Origin: Melioribacter roseus
GTDB taxonomy: Bacteria; Bacteroidota; Ignavibacteria; Ignavibacteriales; Melioribacteraceae
Assembly (NCBI GenBank): GCA_020722085.1
Contig: DYLN01000014.1
Coordinates: forward strand, 1-44,955
DNA: 44,955 bases
Direction: 5' to 3'
A program made the position numbers and the translations under genes. Of this stretch, positions 34,346-43,046 are shown one piece after another. Every line of letters starts with the position of its first letter. The first letter of the stretch is position 1. The notes under the pieces are model-generated. The model had not been told where the DNA came from. It did not search any database and saw nothing but the letters and a program-made list of their open reading frames with translations.

Positions 34346-35427
34346 TTGACATCCTTCAAAAACTCATCAAATATAAACGAAGTATCGACTGGACCGGGTG
34401 CAGCTTCAGGGTGAAACTGAACGCTTTTGAATGGCAGTTTTTTGTGACGGAGTCCTTCGTTTGTGCCGTCATTTAAATTTTGGAACCAGACGTCCCAGCC
34501 GCCGGGTAATTTTTTAGAATTGACTGCAAAGCTGTGATTTTGAGAAGTAACATAACATTTACTACTGCTTGTTTCTTTAACGGGCTGGTTTTGTCCCCGA
34601 TGACCATATTTTAATTTGAATGTTTTTGCACCGGCAGCAAGTGCAAGTATTTGATGCCCCATGCAAATGCCGAGTACCGGAACTTGTTTTTGAAGCAGAG
34701 TTTTGGTCGATTTCACAAGCTTCTTATAGACGGCAGGATTGCCTGGACCGTTTGATAGTACGACGCCGTCATAATCTTCTTTTTCAAAATCATAATCATA
34801 AGGTACACGCGCTACCCGGACATCTCTTTGAAGCAAATTTGATATGATACTTCTTTTGCATCCGCAGTCGACAAGCATTATTTTTCTTTTCCCGGTACCG
34901 TATGTTTCCGGCTGGGGGATAGTAACTTTTGCAATAAGATTGTCAATATCGGGATTGTAAAACTCTACAAATTCATTTTCAATCTGAATTTTTCCCAGCA
35001 TTGTACCGCGCTCACGCAAAAGCTTAGTTAGTCTTCGTGTATCAACCCTGCTTAAACCCGGAACCTTAAATTTGTTTAACCAGTTTGAAAGACTCTCAAA
35101 AGCATTCCAATGGCTGAACACGAGAGAATTTTCTGAAACAACCAAAGCCTCGATCTGGATTTTTTCTGATTCAAAATTTTCGGGAAGATCATCCGTTTCG
35201 TTGAAAGGGGGAATGCCGTAATTTCCGATAAGGGGGTAAGTTAAAACGAGAATCTGTCCTTTGTACGACGGGTCAGTTAGTGTTTCCGGATAACCAACCA
35301 TTCCCGTATTAAAAACGACTTCGCCGGCAACAGATTTATGGTAACCGAACAACTCACCTTCAAAAATATTTTTATCTTCGAGTATTAGTTTTGCTTTGTA
35401 AGCAGGTCCGCTGTTTTTCCTCTTCAA
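34342..35427 (-). CDS. carA: Carbamoyl-phosphate synthase small (glutaminase) subunit
   Basis: A 361-residue subunit that hydrolyses glutamine and channels ammonia to CarB. The N-terminal CPSase_sm part has VAGEVVFNTGMVGYPETLTD and LTYPLIGNYG. The class I amidotransferase has the nucleophile in VLGICMGHQILALAAGAK, then LKYGHRGQNQPV and the catalytic His/Glu in VQFHPEAAPGP. The start is TTG with GGAAAGGA upstream; no ATG lies before the conserved region. Translation is probably coupled to carB through the ATGA overlap. Confidence 0.96.
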   Translation of the reverse strand: MKRKNSGPAYKAKLILEDKNIFEGELFGYHKSVAGEVVFNTGMVGYPETLTDPSYKGQILVLTYPLIGNYGIPPFNETDDLPENFESEKIQIEALVVSENSLVFSHWNAFESLSNWLNKFKVPGLSRVDTRRLTKLLRERGTMLGKIQIENEFVEFYNPDIDNLIAKVTIPQPETYGTGKRKIMLVDCGCKRSIISNLLQRDVRVARVPYDYDFEKEDYDGVVLSNGPGNPAVYKKLVKSTKTLLQKQVPVLGICMGHQILALAAGAKTFKLKYGHRGQNQPVKETSSSKCYVTSQNHSFAVNSKKLPGGWDVWFQNLNDGTNEGLRHKKLPFKSVQFHPEAAPGPVDTSFIFDEFLKDVK

Positions 35428-35701
35428 TTTATTCCTTTCCGTTGTAATATGGAGGGCATGCGAGGTATAGTTTCAAAAATGCCCGTACAAGCTAAAAATT
35501 TTTTCTAACTAATAAAAATTTTTAATGAAAAAACATGCACACGGCGGGATTATTTATGAAATAAAAATTAAAAGAGGGAATATTTTTTGCACAGACGGCA
35601 GGTAAAATTGCAATAACGGGCAGTACTGCATATAAGGTCGAAAATTTTTATTTTTTGCAGCAGCTTTTATAGAGTACCCTGGCTGGTGGTAATCTATAAA
35701 T

Positions 35702-35735
35702 AAAAGGGAGCAACTGTAAGCTCCCTTTTGTATTT
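35702..35735. terminator. 10-bp perfect hairpin with T-runs on both strands
   Basis: AAAAGGGAGC (35702-35711) and GCTCCCTTTT (35720-35729) form a perfect stem with an 8-nt loop. T-rich DNA follows on both strands, so it could terminate in either direction. No annotated gene ends here. On the plus strand it would end a transcript arising in 35428-35700, and on the minus strand it lies 275 bp before carA. The rest of that gap has only a doubtful 27-codon frame at 35524-35607. Confidence 0.6.
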
Positions 35736-35811
35736 TGTAATATACTTTCTTCTGTTAGTTGAAATTTTAGTGTTCTTTATTTTGAAGAAGATTGAATTGC
35801 CGAATAACTGT

Positions 35812-36339
35812 ATGAAAGAAAACTTTACATTTTTTATCAACCATTTCCCATTCTCCAAAGGTTGGAAGCTAAGCTACACTAAGTTTAAGTATATCTTAGC
35901 ACTCTGTTTTATATCCATTTTTATTTATTCGTGTGTACCCGCACCGAAATTTACCGCACGCAGCGGAGAAGCCCACGAAAATGAAAACAAAGAAAGCAAA
36001 GATGAAAATTATCGCAATCCGCCTAATCTTATAAGCGTAACCGGCATTGCATCTTATTATGCAGATGAATTTAACGGACGCGTAACATACAGCGGCGAAG
36101 TTTATAATATGTATGGTTTGTCGGCTGCCCATCCCGAATATCCAATGGGTACAAAATTAAGAGTAACAAATTTGTCAAACCTTAAAAGCATTGATTTGAT
36201 TGTAAACGATAGGATGCCGTACAATCCTAACAGAATAATTGATCTTTCTTACGGCGCAGCAGTGAAATTAGGAATGGTAAAAGACGGACTTGCAGAAGTT
36301 AAAATTGAAGTTTTAAAGTGGGGAACAGGTAAAAGATAA
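35812..36339 (+). CDS. rlpA: RlpA-like double-psi beta-barrel lipoprotein
   Basis: The track ORF starts with a TTG at 35728 inside the hairpin at 35702-35729; the ATG at 35812 is preferred (175 residues). A hydrophobic stretch ending ISIFIYSC gives lipidation at C41. The RlpA domain follows: SVTGIASYYADEFNGRVTYSG, LSAAHPEYPMGTKLRVTN, VNDRMPYNPNRIIDLSYGAA. RlpA proteins bind or cleave denuded glycan at septal peptidoglycan. No SPOR domain is present, so this is the short form. The N-terminal region before the lipobox is longer than usual. Confidence 0.85.
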   Translation: MKENFTFFINHFPFSKGWKLSYTKFKYILALCFISIFIYSCVPAPKFTARSGEAHENENKESKDENYRNPPNLISVTGIASYYADEFNGRVTYSGEVYNMYGLSAAHPEYPMGTKLRVTNLSNLKSIDLIVNDRMPYNPNRIIDLSYGAAVKLGMVKDGLAEVKIEVLKWGTGKR

Positions 36340-36376
36340 AAACACATTCATAACAGCCAACCTTGAATTGAGAAAA

Positions 36377-36404
36377 AGCCCTCAAAGTACATACTTAGAG
36401 GGCT
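36377..36404 (-). terminator. Terminator for the 36414-37202 gene
   Basis: On the minus strand AGCCCTCTAAGTA and TACTTTGAGGGCT form a 13-bp stem with one mismatch, followed by TTTTT. It lies 10 bp beyond the minus-strand gene's stop and between convergent genes. Confidence 0.7.
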
Positions 36405-36413
36405 CAAGAATCG

Positions 36414-37202
36414 TTACCTAACAAACTTCCACCAATAGAAATATTTGTTTTCAAGGTCGGTTTCCGAAGGCATTGGGAAGAATTTCAGTTCATCGCCGGC
36501 TGCGAACCAAAAACCGTGGCGCAGAAATTTGTAGGAAATATCCCTCAACAAACTGCCGAGACTAATTGTTTTGGTCAATTTTTCAGGATGCTTTTTCAAG
36601 ATCATAATACAGTCATAAAACCTGTAAGGATTAACTGCAGGGAGTTCGATGTTAAATATCTCTTTGTTTTTGTTTGATTCAAGAAATTTTTCGATGTCAA
36701 ACTCAATTTGCGTAAAGCAGATTTTCGGCGCTCCTTTTGCTTTTTGACTTGTAATAAATTTTCCGAATTCACGCTGGTCTTTTGTTGATGCAACGAGTGT
36801 TTCAAGTGGTGAAACTTCCTGATAAATTCTAATTAAACCGGGCTGATTATATGCAGTATATTCTGCCGGTTCGATCGGCAAAACTTTACCGTTAGTTGTA
36901 ACGAGAAAAAGTTTTTCGATTGCCTTCAAGTCAACATGTTCCAGTACATTATAAGAACAGATAAATTTTGTCTTTTTGGGTAGACCATCTTCGTGGGGGA
37001 CTGTCAGTTTTAAATACTCGTCAATTTCAAAATATGGATTTCTAAAATTGATATTTAATTCCGCAAAAATCACCTTTCCGCTGAAATGTTTTGCACTGCC
37101 GAGGGTATAATGTTCACCGAATTTTTCAGGATCTAACTGTGAAGCAACAAGCGCATTAATCGGGAATACAATCATATAAAGATGTTTTTCATATTCAGGC
37201 AT
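36414..37202 (-). CDS. Hypothetical cytoplasmic protein
   Basis: A 262-residue protein with no signal peptide or membrane segment, so presumably cytoplasmic. It opens YEKHLYMIVFPINALVASQL and contains FSGKVIFAELNINFRNPYFE, TKFICSYNVLEHVDLKAIEK and a Trp/Phe-rich end (KYFYWWKFVR). I recognise no family or active-site motif. It has its own downstream terminator and is convergent with the RlpA-like gene. Confidence 0.65.
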   Translation of the reverse strand: MPEYEKHLYMIVFPINALVASQLDPEKFGEHYTLGSAKHFSGKVIFAELNINFRNPYFEIDEYLKLTVPHEDGLPKKTKFICSYNVLEHVDLKAIEKLFLVTTNGKVLPIEPAEYTAYNQPGLIRIYQEVSPLETLVASTKDQREFGKFITSQKAKGAPKICFTQIEFDIEKFLESNKNKEIFNIELPAVNPYRFYDCIMILKKHPEKLTKTISLGSLLRDISYKFLRHGFWFAAGDELKFFPMPSETDLENKYFYWWKFVR

Positions 37203-37333
37203 TTTTTCTCCGAAATAGTTAAATTTTCTTCATTCAAACCTATCAAAAGAGACATTGAAGAGCAAGAAACTCATGAATCTTTATTGTAAAAAGAACATCA
37301 AACATAACAAGAATTAATAAATTTGAGGCAGAA

Positions 37334-37996
37334 ATGTTTATTGACGAACAGTTGAAAAGCGAACTCAGCAAAATACTTTCGGTGCTTAAGAAAAATGTCA
37401 AGCTGATATTTTTTCATCAGGAATTGGAATGCCAATATTGTAAAGAAACAAAGCAAATCTTAAGTGAATTAGTTGAAATTTCTGACAAACTTTCTTTAGA
37501 AGTTAAAAACTTTGTGATAGATAAAACAGAAGCGGAAAAATATGGGATTGATAAAATACCGGCGACAGTTATTTTAGATGAAAACGATACCGATTACGGA
37601 ATAAAATTTTACGGTATTCCCAGCGGTTATGAGTTTTCTTCTTTGCTTGAAGATATTAAAATGCTCGGCACCGGAAATTCCGGCTTGCCAAAAGCTGTAG
37701 AAGATGAAGTAAAAAAAATTGATTCCGAAGTGCACATGCAGGTATTTGTTACGCCTACATGTCCGTATTGTCCCACAGCAGTTTTGGCAGCACATAAATT
37801 TGCATTTGTTAACAGCAAAATAAAAAGTGATATGGTAGAAGCGACCGAATTTCCTTATCTGTCACAAAAATATAACGTGCGCGGCGTGCCGAGAACAGTT
37901 ATAAACGAAACAACTTATCTTGAAGGAGCAGCGCCGGAACAAATGTTTCTTCAAAAAGTTAAAGAGGCAATTACTCAGGAAATTAAAACCGTATGA
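37334..37996 (+). CDS. Protein disulfide oxidoreductase (PDO, two thioredoxin folds)
   Basis: A 220-residue protein made of two thioredoxin/glutaredoxin-like units, each with a CxxC: C33-QY-C36 in LECQYCKET and C144-PY-C147 in TPTCPYCPTA. Each has its cis-proline (DKIPATVI; RGVPRTVI). This is the plan of PDO/glutaredoxin-like proteins in thermophiles and anaerobes, which shuffle disulfides in the cytoplasm, often with a thioredoxin reductase. It heads a four-gene operon; its stop overlaps the next start (ATGA). Confidence 0.88.
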   Translation: MFIDEQLKSELSKILSVLKKNVKLIFFHQELECQYCKETKQILSELVEISDKLSLEVKNFVIDKTEAEKYGIDKIPATVILDENDTDYGIKFYGIPSGYEFSSLLEDIKMLGTGNSGLPKAVEDEVKKIDSEVHMQVFVTPTCPYCPTAVLAAHKFAFVNSKIKSDMVEATEFPYLSQKYNVRGVPRTVINETTYLEGAAPEQMFLQKVKEAITQEIKTV

Positions 37997-38229
37997 AATT
38001 AGATAAAATTTTTTTTGCAAAAAGAATTTTGCCGGTTGCAGCCGGAGCTGCAATAGGTTATGCGTATTATTATTTTATAGGATGTTATAACGGTCAATGC
38101 CCGATCTCCGGCAACCCATACATAGCCACTTTATATGGTGCAGTTGTCGGTGCGGTTTTAGCATTCCCAGGCTTTAATAAAAAATCAAAAAAAGTTGAAG
38201 ATGAAAAAAGTAATAACAAAGGAAATTGA
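37993..38229 (+). CDS. DUF6132-like small membrane protein
   Basis: A 78-residue protein with two membrane segments (RILPVAAGAAIGYAYYYFIG and YIATLYGAVVGAVLAFPGF) joined by the conserved loop CYNGQCPISGNP with two cysteines. Such proteins are found near thioredoxin, rhodanese or sulfur-transport genes in Bacteroidota. The paired Cys and the redox operon suggest a thiol role, which is inference. Confidence 0.72.
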   Translation: MKLDKIFFAKRILPVAAGAAIGYAYYYFIGCYNGQCPISGNPYIATLYGAVVGAVLAFPGFNKKSKKVEDEKSNNKGN

Positions 38230-38425
38230 GATCGAAGATTTGGTTGCACAACTTCCGTCTTCTGTAACTTATTTAATGGAAAAGGGAATTAGATGTTTAG
38301 TATGCGGCGAGCCTATTTGGGGCACACTTGAAAATGCTGCCAAAGAAAAGAATTTTTCGGAGGCGGAAATAAATACCTTTGTCGAAGAATTAAATAAATT
38401 ATATATTGAAAGCGAAAAAAGTTAA
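38201..38425 (+). CDS. DUF1858-domain protein
   Basis: A 74-residue protein from the ATG at 38201; the track's TTG at 38195 adds two residues. It starts inside the DUF6132 gene (29-bp overlap). It shows the family pattern: I..LV..LP....YLMEKGIRCLVCGEPIWGTLENAA, a single CxxC (CLVC) followed by G-E-P. DUF1858 proteins are common in anaerobes and are often found with redox or hybrid-cluster proteins. Ligand unknown. Confidence 0.78.
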   Translation: MKKVITKEIEIEDLVAQLPSSVTYLMEKGIRCLVCGEPIWGTLENAAKEKNFSEAEINTFVEELNKLYIESEKS

Positions 38426-38457
38426 CTGATTATCTCAATAAGAAAGCAGGAATAAAA

Positions 38458-39066
38458 ATGGCTCAAAAAAATAATAGGAATAATGCAGGTAAAATAGAGC
38501 AGAAAACTGGTTTGACAAAAAAACAGAGAGGTTATATCTATACTGGCATTTTCATCGGGCTGGTTGTGCTTCTCTTTATTTTTAATAATACAAATTCCGA
38601 ACCTCAGCAAGGTCCTTATCCGCCGAATTATGTCCCCGCTGATGTACAGCAAAAAACTGTTTTAGCGCCGGACTTTATGCTGCCGACTACCGACGGTAAA
38701 ACTCTTAAACTTTCCGACTTAAAAGGAAAAGTTGTAATAATAGATTTCTGGGCTACCTGGTGCCCGCCGTGCCGGAAAGGAATTCCCGATTTGGTTGACT
38801 TAAAGAAAAAGTTCGGCAAAAAGGGGTTAGAAATTGTCGGCGTTTCTGTTGATCAGGATACTAAAGATCAGGTCGTTCCTTTTATGAAAGAATATGGAAT
38901 AAATTATCCAATTGTTTACGGCAATACAAATGTTTACCGCGCTTACGGCGGTATTGAGGCAATTCCCACTACCTTTATTGTAGACAAAACAGGCAAGATA
39001 GTTGCGGGTTATCAAGGCTTGACTTCAAAATCGGTCTATGAAGCTCACATTAATAAGTTATTGTGA
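38458..39066 (+). CDS. TlpA-family thiol-disulfide oxidoreductase, membrane-anchored
   Basis: A 202-residue protein with a cytoplasmic start, one membrane anchor (GIFIGLVVLLFIFNN), a linker, and an AhpC/TSA-like thioredoxin domain facing the periplasm. The active site is WATWC102-PP-C105, with cis-Pro in EAIPTTFIVDKTGKI. TlpA/ResA proteins reduce apocytochrome heme-binding cysteines or other periplasmic disulfides. It is the last gene of the PDO operon, 32 bp after DUF1858. Beyond it, 39067-39390 holds only the second MITE copy. Confidence 0.9.
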   Translation: MAQKNNRNNAGKIEQKTGLTKKQRGYIYTGIFIGLVVLLFIFNNTNSEPQQGPYPPNYVPADVQQKTVLAPDFMLPTTDGKTLKLSDLKGKVVIIDFWATWCPPCRKGIPDLVDLKKKFGKKGLEIVGVSVDQDTKDQVVPFMKEYGINYPIVYGNTNVYRAYGGIEAIPTTFIVDKTGKIVAGYQGLTSKSVYEAHINKLL

Positions 39067-39133
39067 AAGAAAAGCTGTGTAATTTGCATATAGGTAAACC
39101 GCAAGAACGCGAAGAGAAATAAAAAATTAGTAA

Positions 39134-39318
39134 TTCACATTACGCAGAATGTTAATTGGAATTGCCACGAGCTTTAGCTCGTGGATTAATGAACACCCAA
39201 AAGACGGCTTTAGCCACATTAATTACGAAAAATGGTGCTAAAGCCCGAAATTTTGTCTTAATTTGGTTCCCGACATAAATGTCGGCGCTATTAAATAACT
39301 ACCATTGCGTAAGGTGAG
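39134..39318. mobile_element. 185-bp MITE-like element, copy 2
   Basis: Same orientation as copy 1 at 5181-5365 and 182/185 identical without gaps. The left end is TTCACATTACGCA; the right end, read inward, is CTCACCTTACGCA. A 7-bp direct repeat TTAGTAA flanks it (39127-39133 and 39319-39325). It differs in sequence from copy 1's repeat but has the same length and position, as expected for independent insertions. It sits between the TlpA-like gene and DUF971. Confidence 0.8.
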
Positions 39319-39390
39319 TTAGTAAAAACTTGGCGTGCTTGCGGTAAAAAATAAAAATTTAGTTATGCAGCCTGCTGCCCATAAACTTTT

Positions 39391-39741
39391 TTAATGATGA
39401 TGCTCAAAATCCTGATGCAGATTTCCTTTCACATCAAGATATTCGCCTAACCGAAGCAATAGATCCCACGAATAAATTCCATGGTCGTGTCCGTCTTTCC
39501 ATTTTATCTGTATTGCATAATTTCCGACTTGTTCAATTTTTTCGATTTCGTATTTACCGGCTTTATCAGCGCCGGCTGGCGGGGGATCATAATGTTTCCA
39601 TAGAATTGTTTCGCCCTTATTGCCTGCGTCGGGAGATTCATCTCTCAAAAACTTTAACGGATATTTATGAATTTTACCGTCATCCCAAAATATTTCGAGA
39701 TACTCTTGTTTGTGTAATTTTATTTTTTTGGGTAAAGCCAT
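39391..39741 (-). CDS. DUF971 (GBBH-like) domain protein
   Basis: A 116-residue protein with the domain's pattern: IKLHKQEYLEIFWDDGKIHKYPLKFLRDESP, then GNYAIQIKWKDGHDHGIYSWDLLLRLGEY. The G-H-D-H-G-I-Y-S-W core is the family's signature. The domain occurs alone or fused to BBOX1 hydroxylases and in Fe-S assembly contexts. It ends with a His cluster (FEHHH) that could bind metal. It is 48 bp downstream of the Band 7 gene. Confidence 0.85.
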   Translation of the reverse strand: MALPKKIKLHKQEYLEIFWDDGKIHKYPLKFLRDESPDAGNKGETILWKHYDPPPAGADKAGKYEIEKIEQVGNYAIQIKWKDGHDHGIYSWDLLLRLGEYLDVKGNLHQDFEHHH

Positions 39742-39789
39742 AATTTTTTTCTTGCTGCTGTATTTGATAAAAACCAGTATTCAAAATTA

Positions 39790-40656
39790 TTAATTACCAA
39801 GGATAATTGGCAGTCCTTCTTTGCCGGAACCAATCACAATTATTTTGGAATTCTGTGAACTTGCAAGTTTTTCTGTCGCTTCAATTCCTTTCCATTTTAA
39901 GAGCTGCTCGCTTATACCTTTAGAAACAATATCCTGAAAATCGGCGATGCCTTTTGCTTCAATTCTTTTGCGGTCTGCTTCCTGAGTTTCTTTTTTCAAA
40001 ACAAATTCCATTCTTTGACTTTCCTGTTCTGCTTTCAATTTTTCTTCGATTGAAGCAGTTAAACCTTCGGGCAGAATAATCTGGCGCAGCGGTGCAGATT
40101 CAATTAAAATTCCTCTTGGTCCTACGAGTTTTTCCAATTCGTCTTTCATTTCATGTGCAAGCTGCTCACGCGAAGCAGTATATAGGGCTTTCGCTTCATA
40201 TCTTGCTGTTATTCCCCTTACGACAGAACGGAACTGTGGGGTCAATATTATTTCACCATAATTTTCTCCCACCGTTTTATAAATCTTTGAAGCATTTTCC
40301 GGATCGAGGCTGTAGAGCAGACTTATCTCAAGTTGTATACTCAAACCTTCTTTTGACGGCACCGTCATTACTTCCTTAATTTCCTGTGTTTTGATGCTAA
40401 ATTTAACAACATTTGCCATAGGGTTTACAAAATTAACGCCCGACTTCAAGGTGTTATCACTCACCATTCCCAGAAAATCTACTACACCTACATTTCCTGC
40501 TGGAATCACAGTAAAAAACTGGATAAGCGCAACAACTCCGCCAGCCACGATGCCGATTAATGAAAATCTGGCTTCAGGGAATCTTCCTTTTCTTCTGGAA
40601 TCCCTGTAAACAAAAAAAGAAACAAGCACAATAATTAATGCAATGATAAATAACAT
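39790..40656 (-). CDS. Prohibitin-family (SPFH/Band 7) membrane protein
   Basis: A 288-residue protein with an N-terminal membrane region (LFIIALIIVLVSFFVY, then FSLIGIVAGGVVALIQFFTV). A Band 7 domain follows (IPAGNVGVVDFLGMVSD, LKSGVNFVNPMANVVKFSIK, LLYSLDPENASKIYKTVGENY, ARYEAKALYTASREQLAHEM), then a long Glu/Lys coiled coil (200-250). SPFH proteins form ring scaffolds and modulate FtsH-type proteases. A GGTGGAGGAA site precedes the ATG. Target unknown. Confidence 0.9.
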   Translation of the reverse strand: MLFIIALIIVLVSFFVYRDSRRKGRFPEARFSLIGIVAGGVVALIQFFTVIPAGNVGVVDFLGMVSDNTLKSGVNFVNPMANVVKFSIKTQEIKEVMTVPSKEGLSIQLEISLLYSLDPENASKIYKTVGENYGEIILTPQFRSVVRGITARYEAKALYTASREQLAHEMKDELEKLVGPRGILIESAPLRQIILPEGLTASIEEKLKAEQESQRMEFVLKKETQEADRKRIEAKGIADFQDIVSKGISEQLLKWKGIEATEKLASSQNSKIIVIGSGKEGLPIILGN

Positions 40657-40730
40657 ATTTCCTCCACCTATTTAATCGTAATAAAATTTACCTAAAAGAT
40701 ATAAAAGAAGATAACGCAATTCTAAACATA

Positions 40731-41471
40731 TCAGAACTGTTCAACTTGTGTTTTAGATATTGTTCGTTTTAAAATAGAACCGATGGCAGTGAGTATTAAA
40801 ATTTCACCAAGAGAAAAAAGATACCAATTAAAAAATTCCGGTTTATAATTTGAAATAATTTTCAAAAAACGCTCGTTCTTTGCAAGCGAAAAGAAGTTTG
40901 GTAAGAATCCTCCGTCAATAATAATAACCATAAAATCCCAGATGTAAGTACAAAAAATTATAAAAGCACCGCCGATAAACATTATCCAATCATATTTTTT
41001 TATTTTTATTTGATAACTGCTTTCCTGAAAATAGACTAAGATAACAGCAAAAAGAATCATTGTTATTGAATTAATTACAGGTGCAAGAACTGGTCCAAGC
41101 CATGTAACGGGGATCAGGAATAAAACATCCCACGTAAGAAATGATGGGGGCCAGTTTAAAAAAAGTTTTAGTCCTGTATAATAAAAAATATCCCACACGC
41201 CGAAGCAGAAAAGAAAATAGGCAAATCTTTGGAGAGAATTTTTGCCGGCAATAATACCAATCGAAATGAGCATGACAATTGTAGAAGCCTCTCTTATCAA
41301 TTCAATTGAGAACAAGTTTTCGGGAAACATAGCCAGAGGAAAATGAAAACCGTCAGGATAGTAAAGTGCTCTTATGTACACAACAACAATTGCTTCTAAT
41401 AGTCCCATTGCAATTGAGAAAATTACTGTCCAGAAAAAAAGGTGATATGATTTTGTTATAAAACGATTCAT
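40731..41471 (-). CDS. Multi-TM membrane protein of unknown function
   Basis: A 246-residue protein with about seven predicted helices, e.g. FFWTVIFSIAMGLLEAIVVVYI, STIVMLISIGIIAG, WDVLFLIPVTWLGPVLAPVI, WIMFIGGAFIIFCTYIWDF. Polar residues inside the membrane (the E in GLLEAIVV and D/Y in WDIFYYTGL) hint at a functional site. I recognise no named family. It is a single gene flanked by 74-bp and 115-bp spacers. Confidence 0.65.
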   Translation of the reverse strand: MNRFITKSYHLFFWTVIFSIAMGLLEAIVVVYIRALYYPDGFHFPLAMFPENLFSIELIREASTIVMLISIGIIAGKNSLQRFAYFLFCFGVWDIFYYTGLKLFLNWPPSFLTWDVLFLIPVTWLGPVLAPVINSITMILFAVILVYFQESSYQIKIKKYDWIMFIGGAFIIFCTYIWDFMVIIIDGGFLPNFFSLAKNERFLKIISNYKPEFFNWYLFSLGEILILTAIGSILKRTISKTQVEQF

Positions 41472-41586
41472 GTACCAAACAGTTTTTTGCTGTGAATTTT
41501 TTCCAAGAGACCTTTCTTGTGAAATAATATACTCAAGTTGTTATGTAAAAAAGTCAAGAGCTTGAGTAAATCGAAGTAAAAGGAAG

Positions 41587-42897
41587 TCATACTACCATCT
41601 TAACCGCTTTAATTAATTTTGGTTTTTCGGGCTTAGCTGCAGATAATTTAACCGCATGAGTAATGCGTTTTTTAACTTCTTCGAGCTTTCCTTTTTTGTC
41701 GGTAAATATTTCGGCAATTTTATCGCCTTTATTTAATTTGTCGCCGATCTTCGGATAAAAAATTATTCCCGCTTTCGGATCTATCTTATCTGTTTTTGTA
41801 AAACGTCCCGCACCCAATTCAACAGAAGCAATTCCAATTTCATAATTGTTTACTTCGAATAAATAGCCGTTTCTTTCAGCAGTAATAACTTCGCTGTATT
41901 TCGGTTTAGGATATTTATCAGGCTTTTTAAGAAAAGAAACATTGCTGCCCTGCAGTTTTGCAATCTGCAAAAACTTATCAAATGCTTTTCCGCTTTTAAT
42001 CATTTCTTCTGAGATTTCAATTCCTTCTTTGAGCGAGCCGGCTTTGTTGCCGAGAAAAATCATTGCTCCGGATAAATTGAGAGTTAATTCGAGAAGGTCT
42101 TCTACTTTTTCGCCCTGCAATACTTTTATCGATTCATACACCTCGAGCCAGTTGCCGATGTAGTTCCCGAGAGGTTGACTCATATCGGTAATAAATGCAA
42201 TTACTTTTTTGTTGAATGAAACGGCAGTGTTAATTAGCGAGCCTGCTAATTCCTTTGCGTCGGAAAATTTTTTCATGAATGCACCTGAGCCGGTTTTTAC
42301 ATCAAGCACCAAAGCGTCAATTCCTTCAGCGAGTTTTTTGCTCATTATGCTTGCAGTAATTAACGGAATTGATTCTACAGTTGCAGTTACATCCCGCAAA
42401 GCGTAGATTAATTTGTCTGCCGGTGCGATATCTTTTGTCTGTCCGATTAAGACCGCACCGCATTTTTTAAGAACCGATTTGTATTCGCGCAGGTTAAGAT
42501 TAGTTCTGAATCCCGGAACAGCTTCAAGCTTATCTAAAGTTCCGCCGGTGTGACCCAATCCACGACCGCTTATCATCGGCACTTTTACTCCTGCTGCAGC
42601 AGCAATCGGAGCTAAGATCAAAGATGTTTTATCGCCTACACCCCCTGTAGAATGCTTGTCAACTTTTAATCCTGGAATTTCCGAAAGACTTAAAACCTTT
42701 CCGCTGTAGAGCATCGCTTTTGTTAAAGCAGAGGTTTCCTGTTTATCCAATCCGTTAATAAAAGCTGCCATTAAAAAGGCGGAGAATTGATAATCGGGAA
42801 TTTTTCCTTTGGTATAGCCCGAGACTAGAAAATCAATTTCTTCGTATGAGAGTTTTTCGGCTTCTCTTTTTTTGCGGATAAGTTCAACAGTGTTCAT
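41587..42897 (-). CDS. pdp: Pyrimidine-nucleoside (thymidine) phosphorylase
   Basis: A 436-residue enzyme that splits uridine/thymidine with phosphate into base and (deoxy)ribose-1-phosphate. The signature is SGRGLGHTGGTLDKLEAVPG, preceded by VDKHSTGGVGDKTSL (phosphate site) and followed by LIYALRDVTATVESIPLI and LDVKTGSGAFMK. The C-terminal domain (AERNGYLFEVN, ELGAGR) is complete. The K-x-S in KHSTGG and overall length fit the Pdp/DeoA family; which substrate is preferred cannot be told. Confidence 0.93.
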   Translation of the reverse strand: MNTVELIRKKREAEKLSYEEIDFLVSGYTKGKIPDYQFSAFLMAAFINGLDKQETSALTKAMLYSGKVLSLSEIPGLKVDKHSTGGVGDKTSLILAPIAAAAGVKVPMISGRGLGHTGGTLDKLEAVPGFRTNLNLREYKSVLKKCGAVLIGQTKDIAPADKLIYALRDVTATVESIPLITASIMSKKLAEGIDALVLDVKTGSGAFMKKFSDAKELAGSLINTAVSFNKKVIAFITDMSQPLGNYIGNWLEVYESIKVLQGEKVEDLLELTLNLSGAMIFLGNKAGSLKEGIEISEEMIKSGKAFDKFLQIAKLQGSNVSFLKKPDKYPKPKYSEVITAERNGYLFEVNNYEIGIASVELGAGRFTKTDKIDPKAGIIFYPKIGDKLNKGDKIAEIFTDKKGKLEEVKKRITHAVKLSAAKPEKPKLIKAVKMVV

Positions 42898-43046
42898 ATA
42901 CTTTAGTCTTGTGAGTGATTATTTTTTTGCAAAATAAAATTAAAGAATATTTATCAGACTGTAGAAATGAATTAATTGAATTTAAGAACCTATTTCCATA
43001 TTATTCTTAAGAAGATTATACATTCACTTAATTAAACGAGGGAATT

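Noticed and set aside
35524-35607. 27-codon ORF (MKKHAHGGIIYEIKIK) as a leader peptide of carAB
   Set aside because: It is on the opposite strand to carA and has no clear ribosome-binding site.
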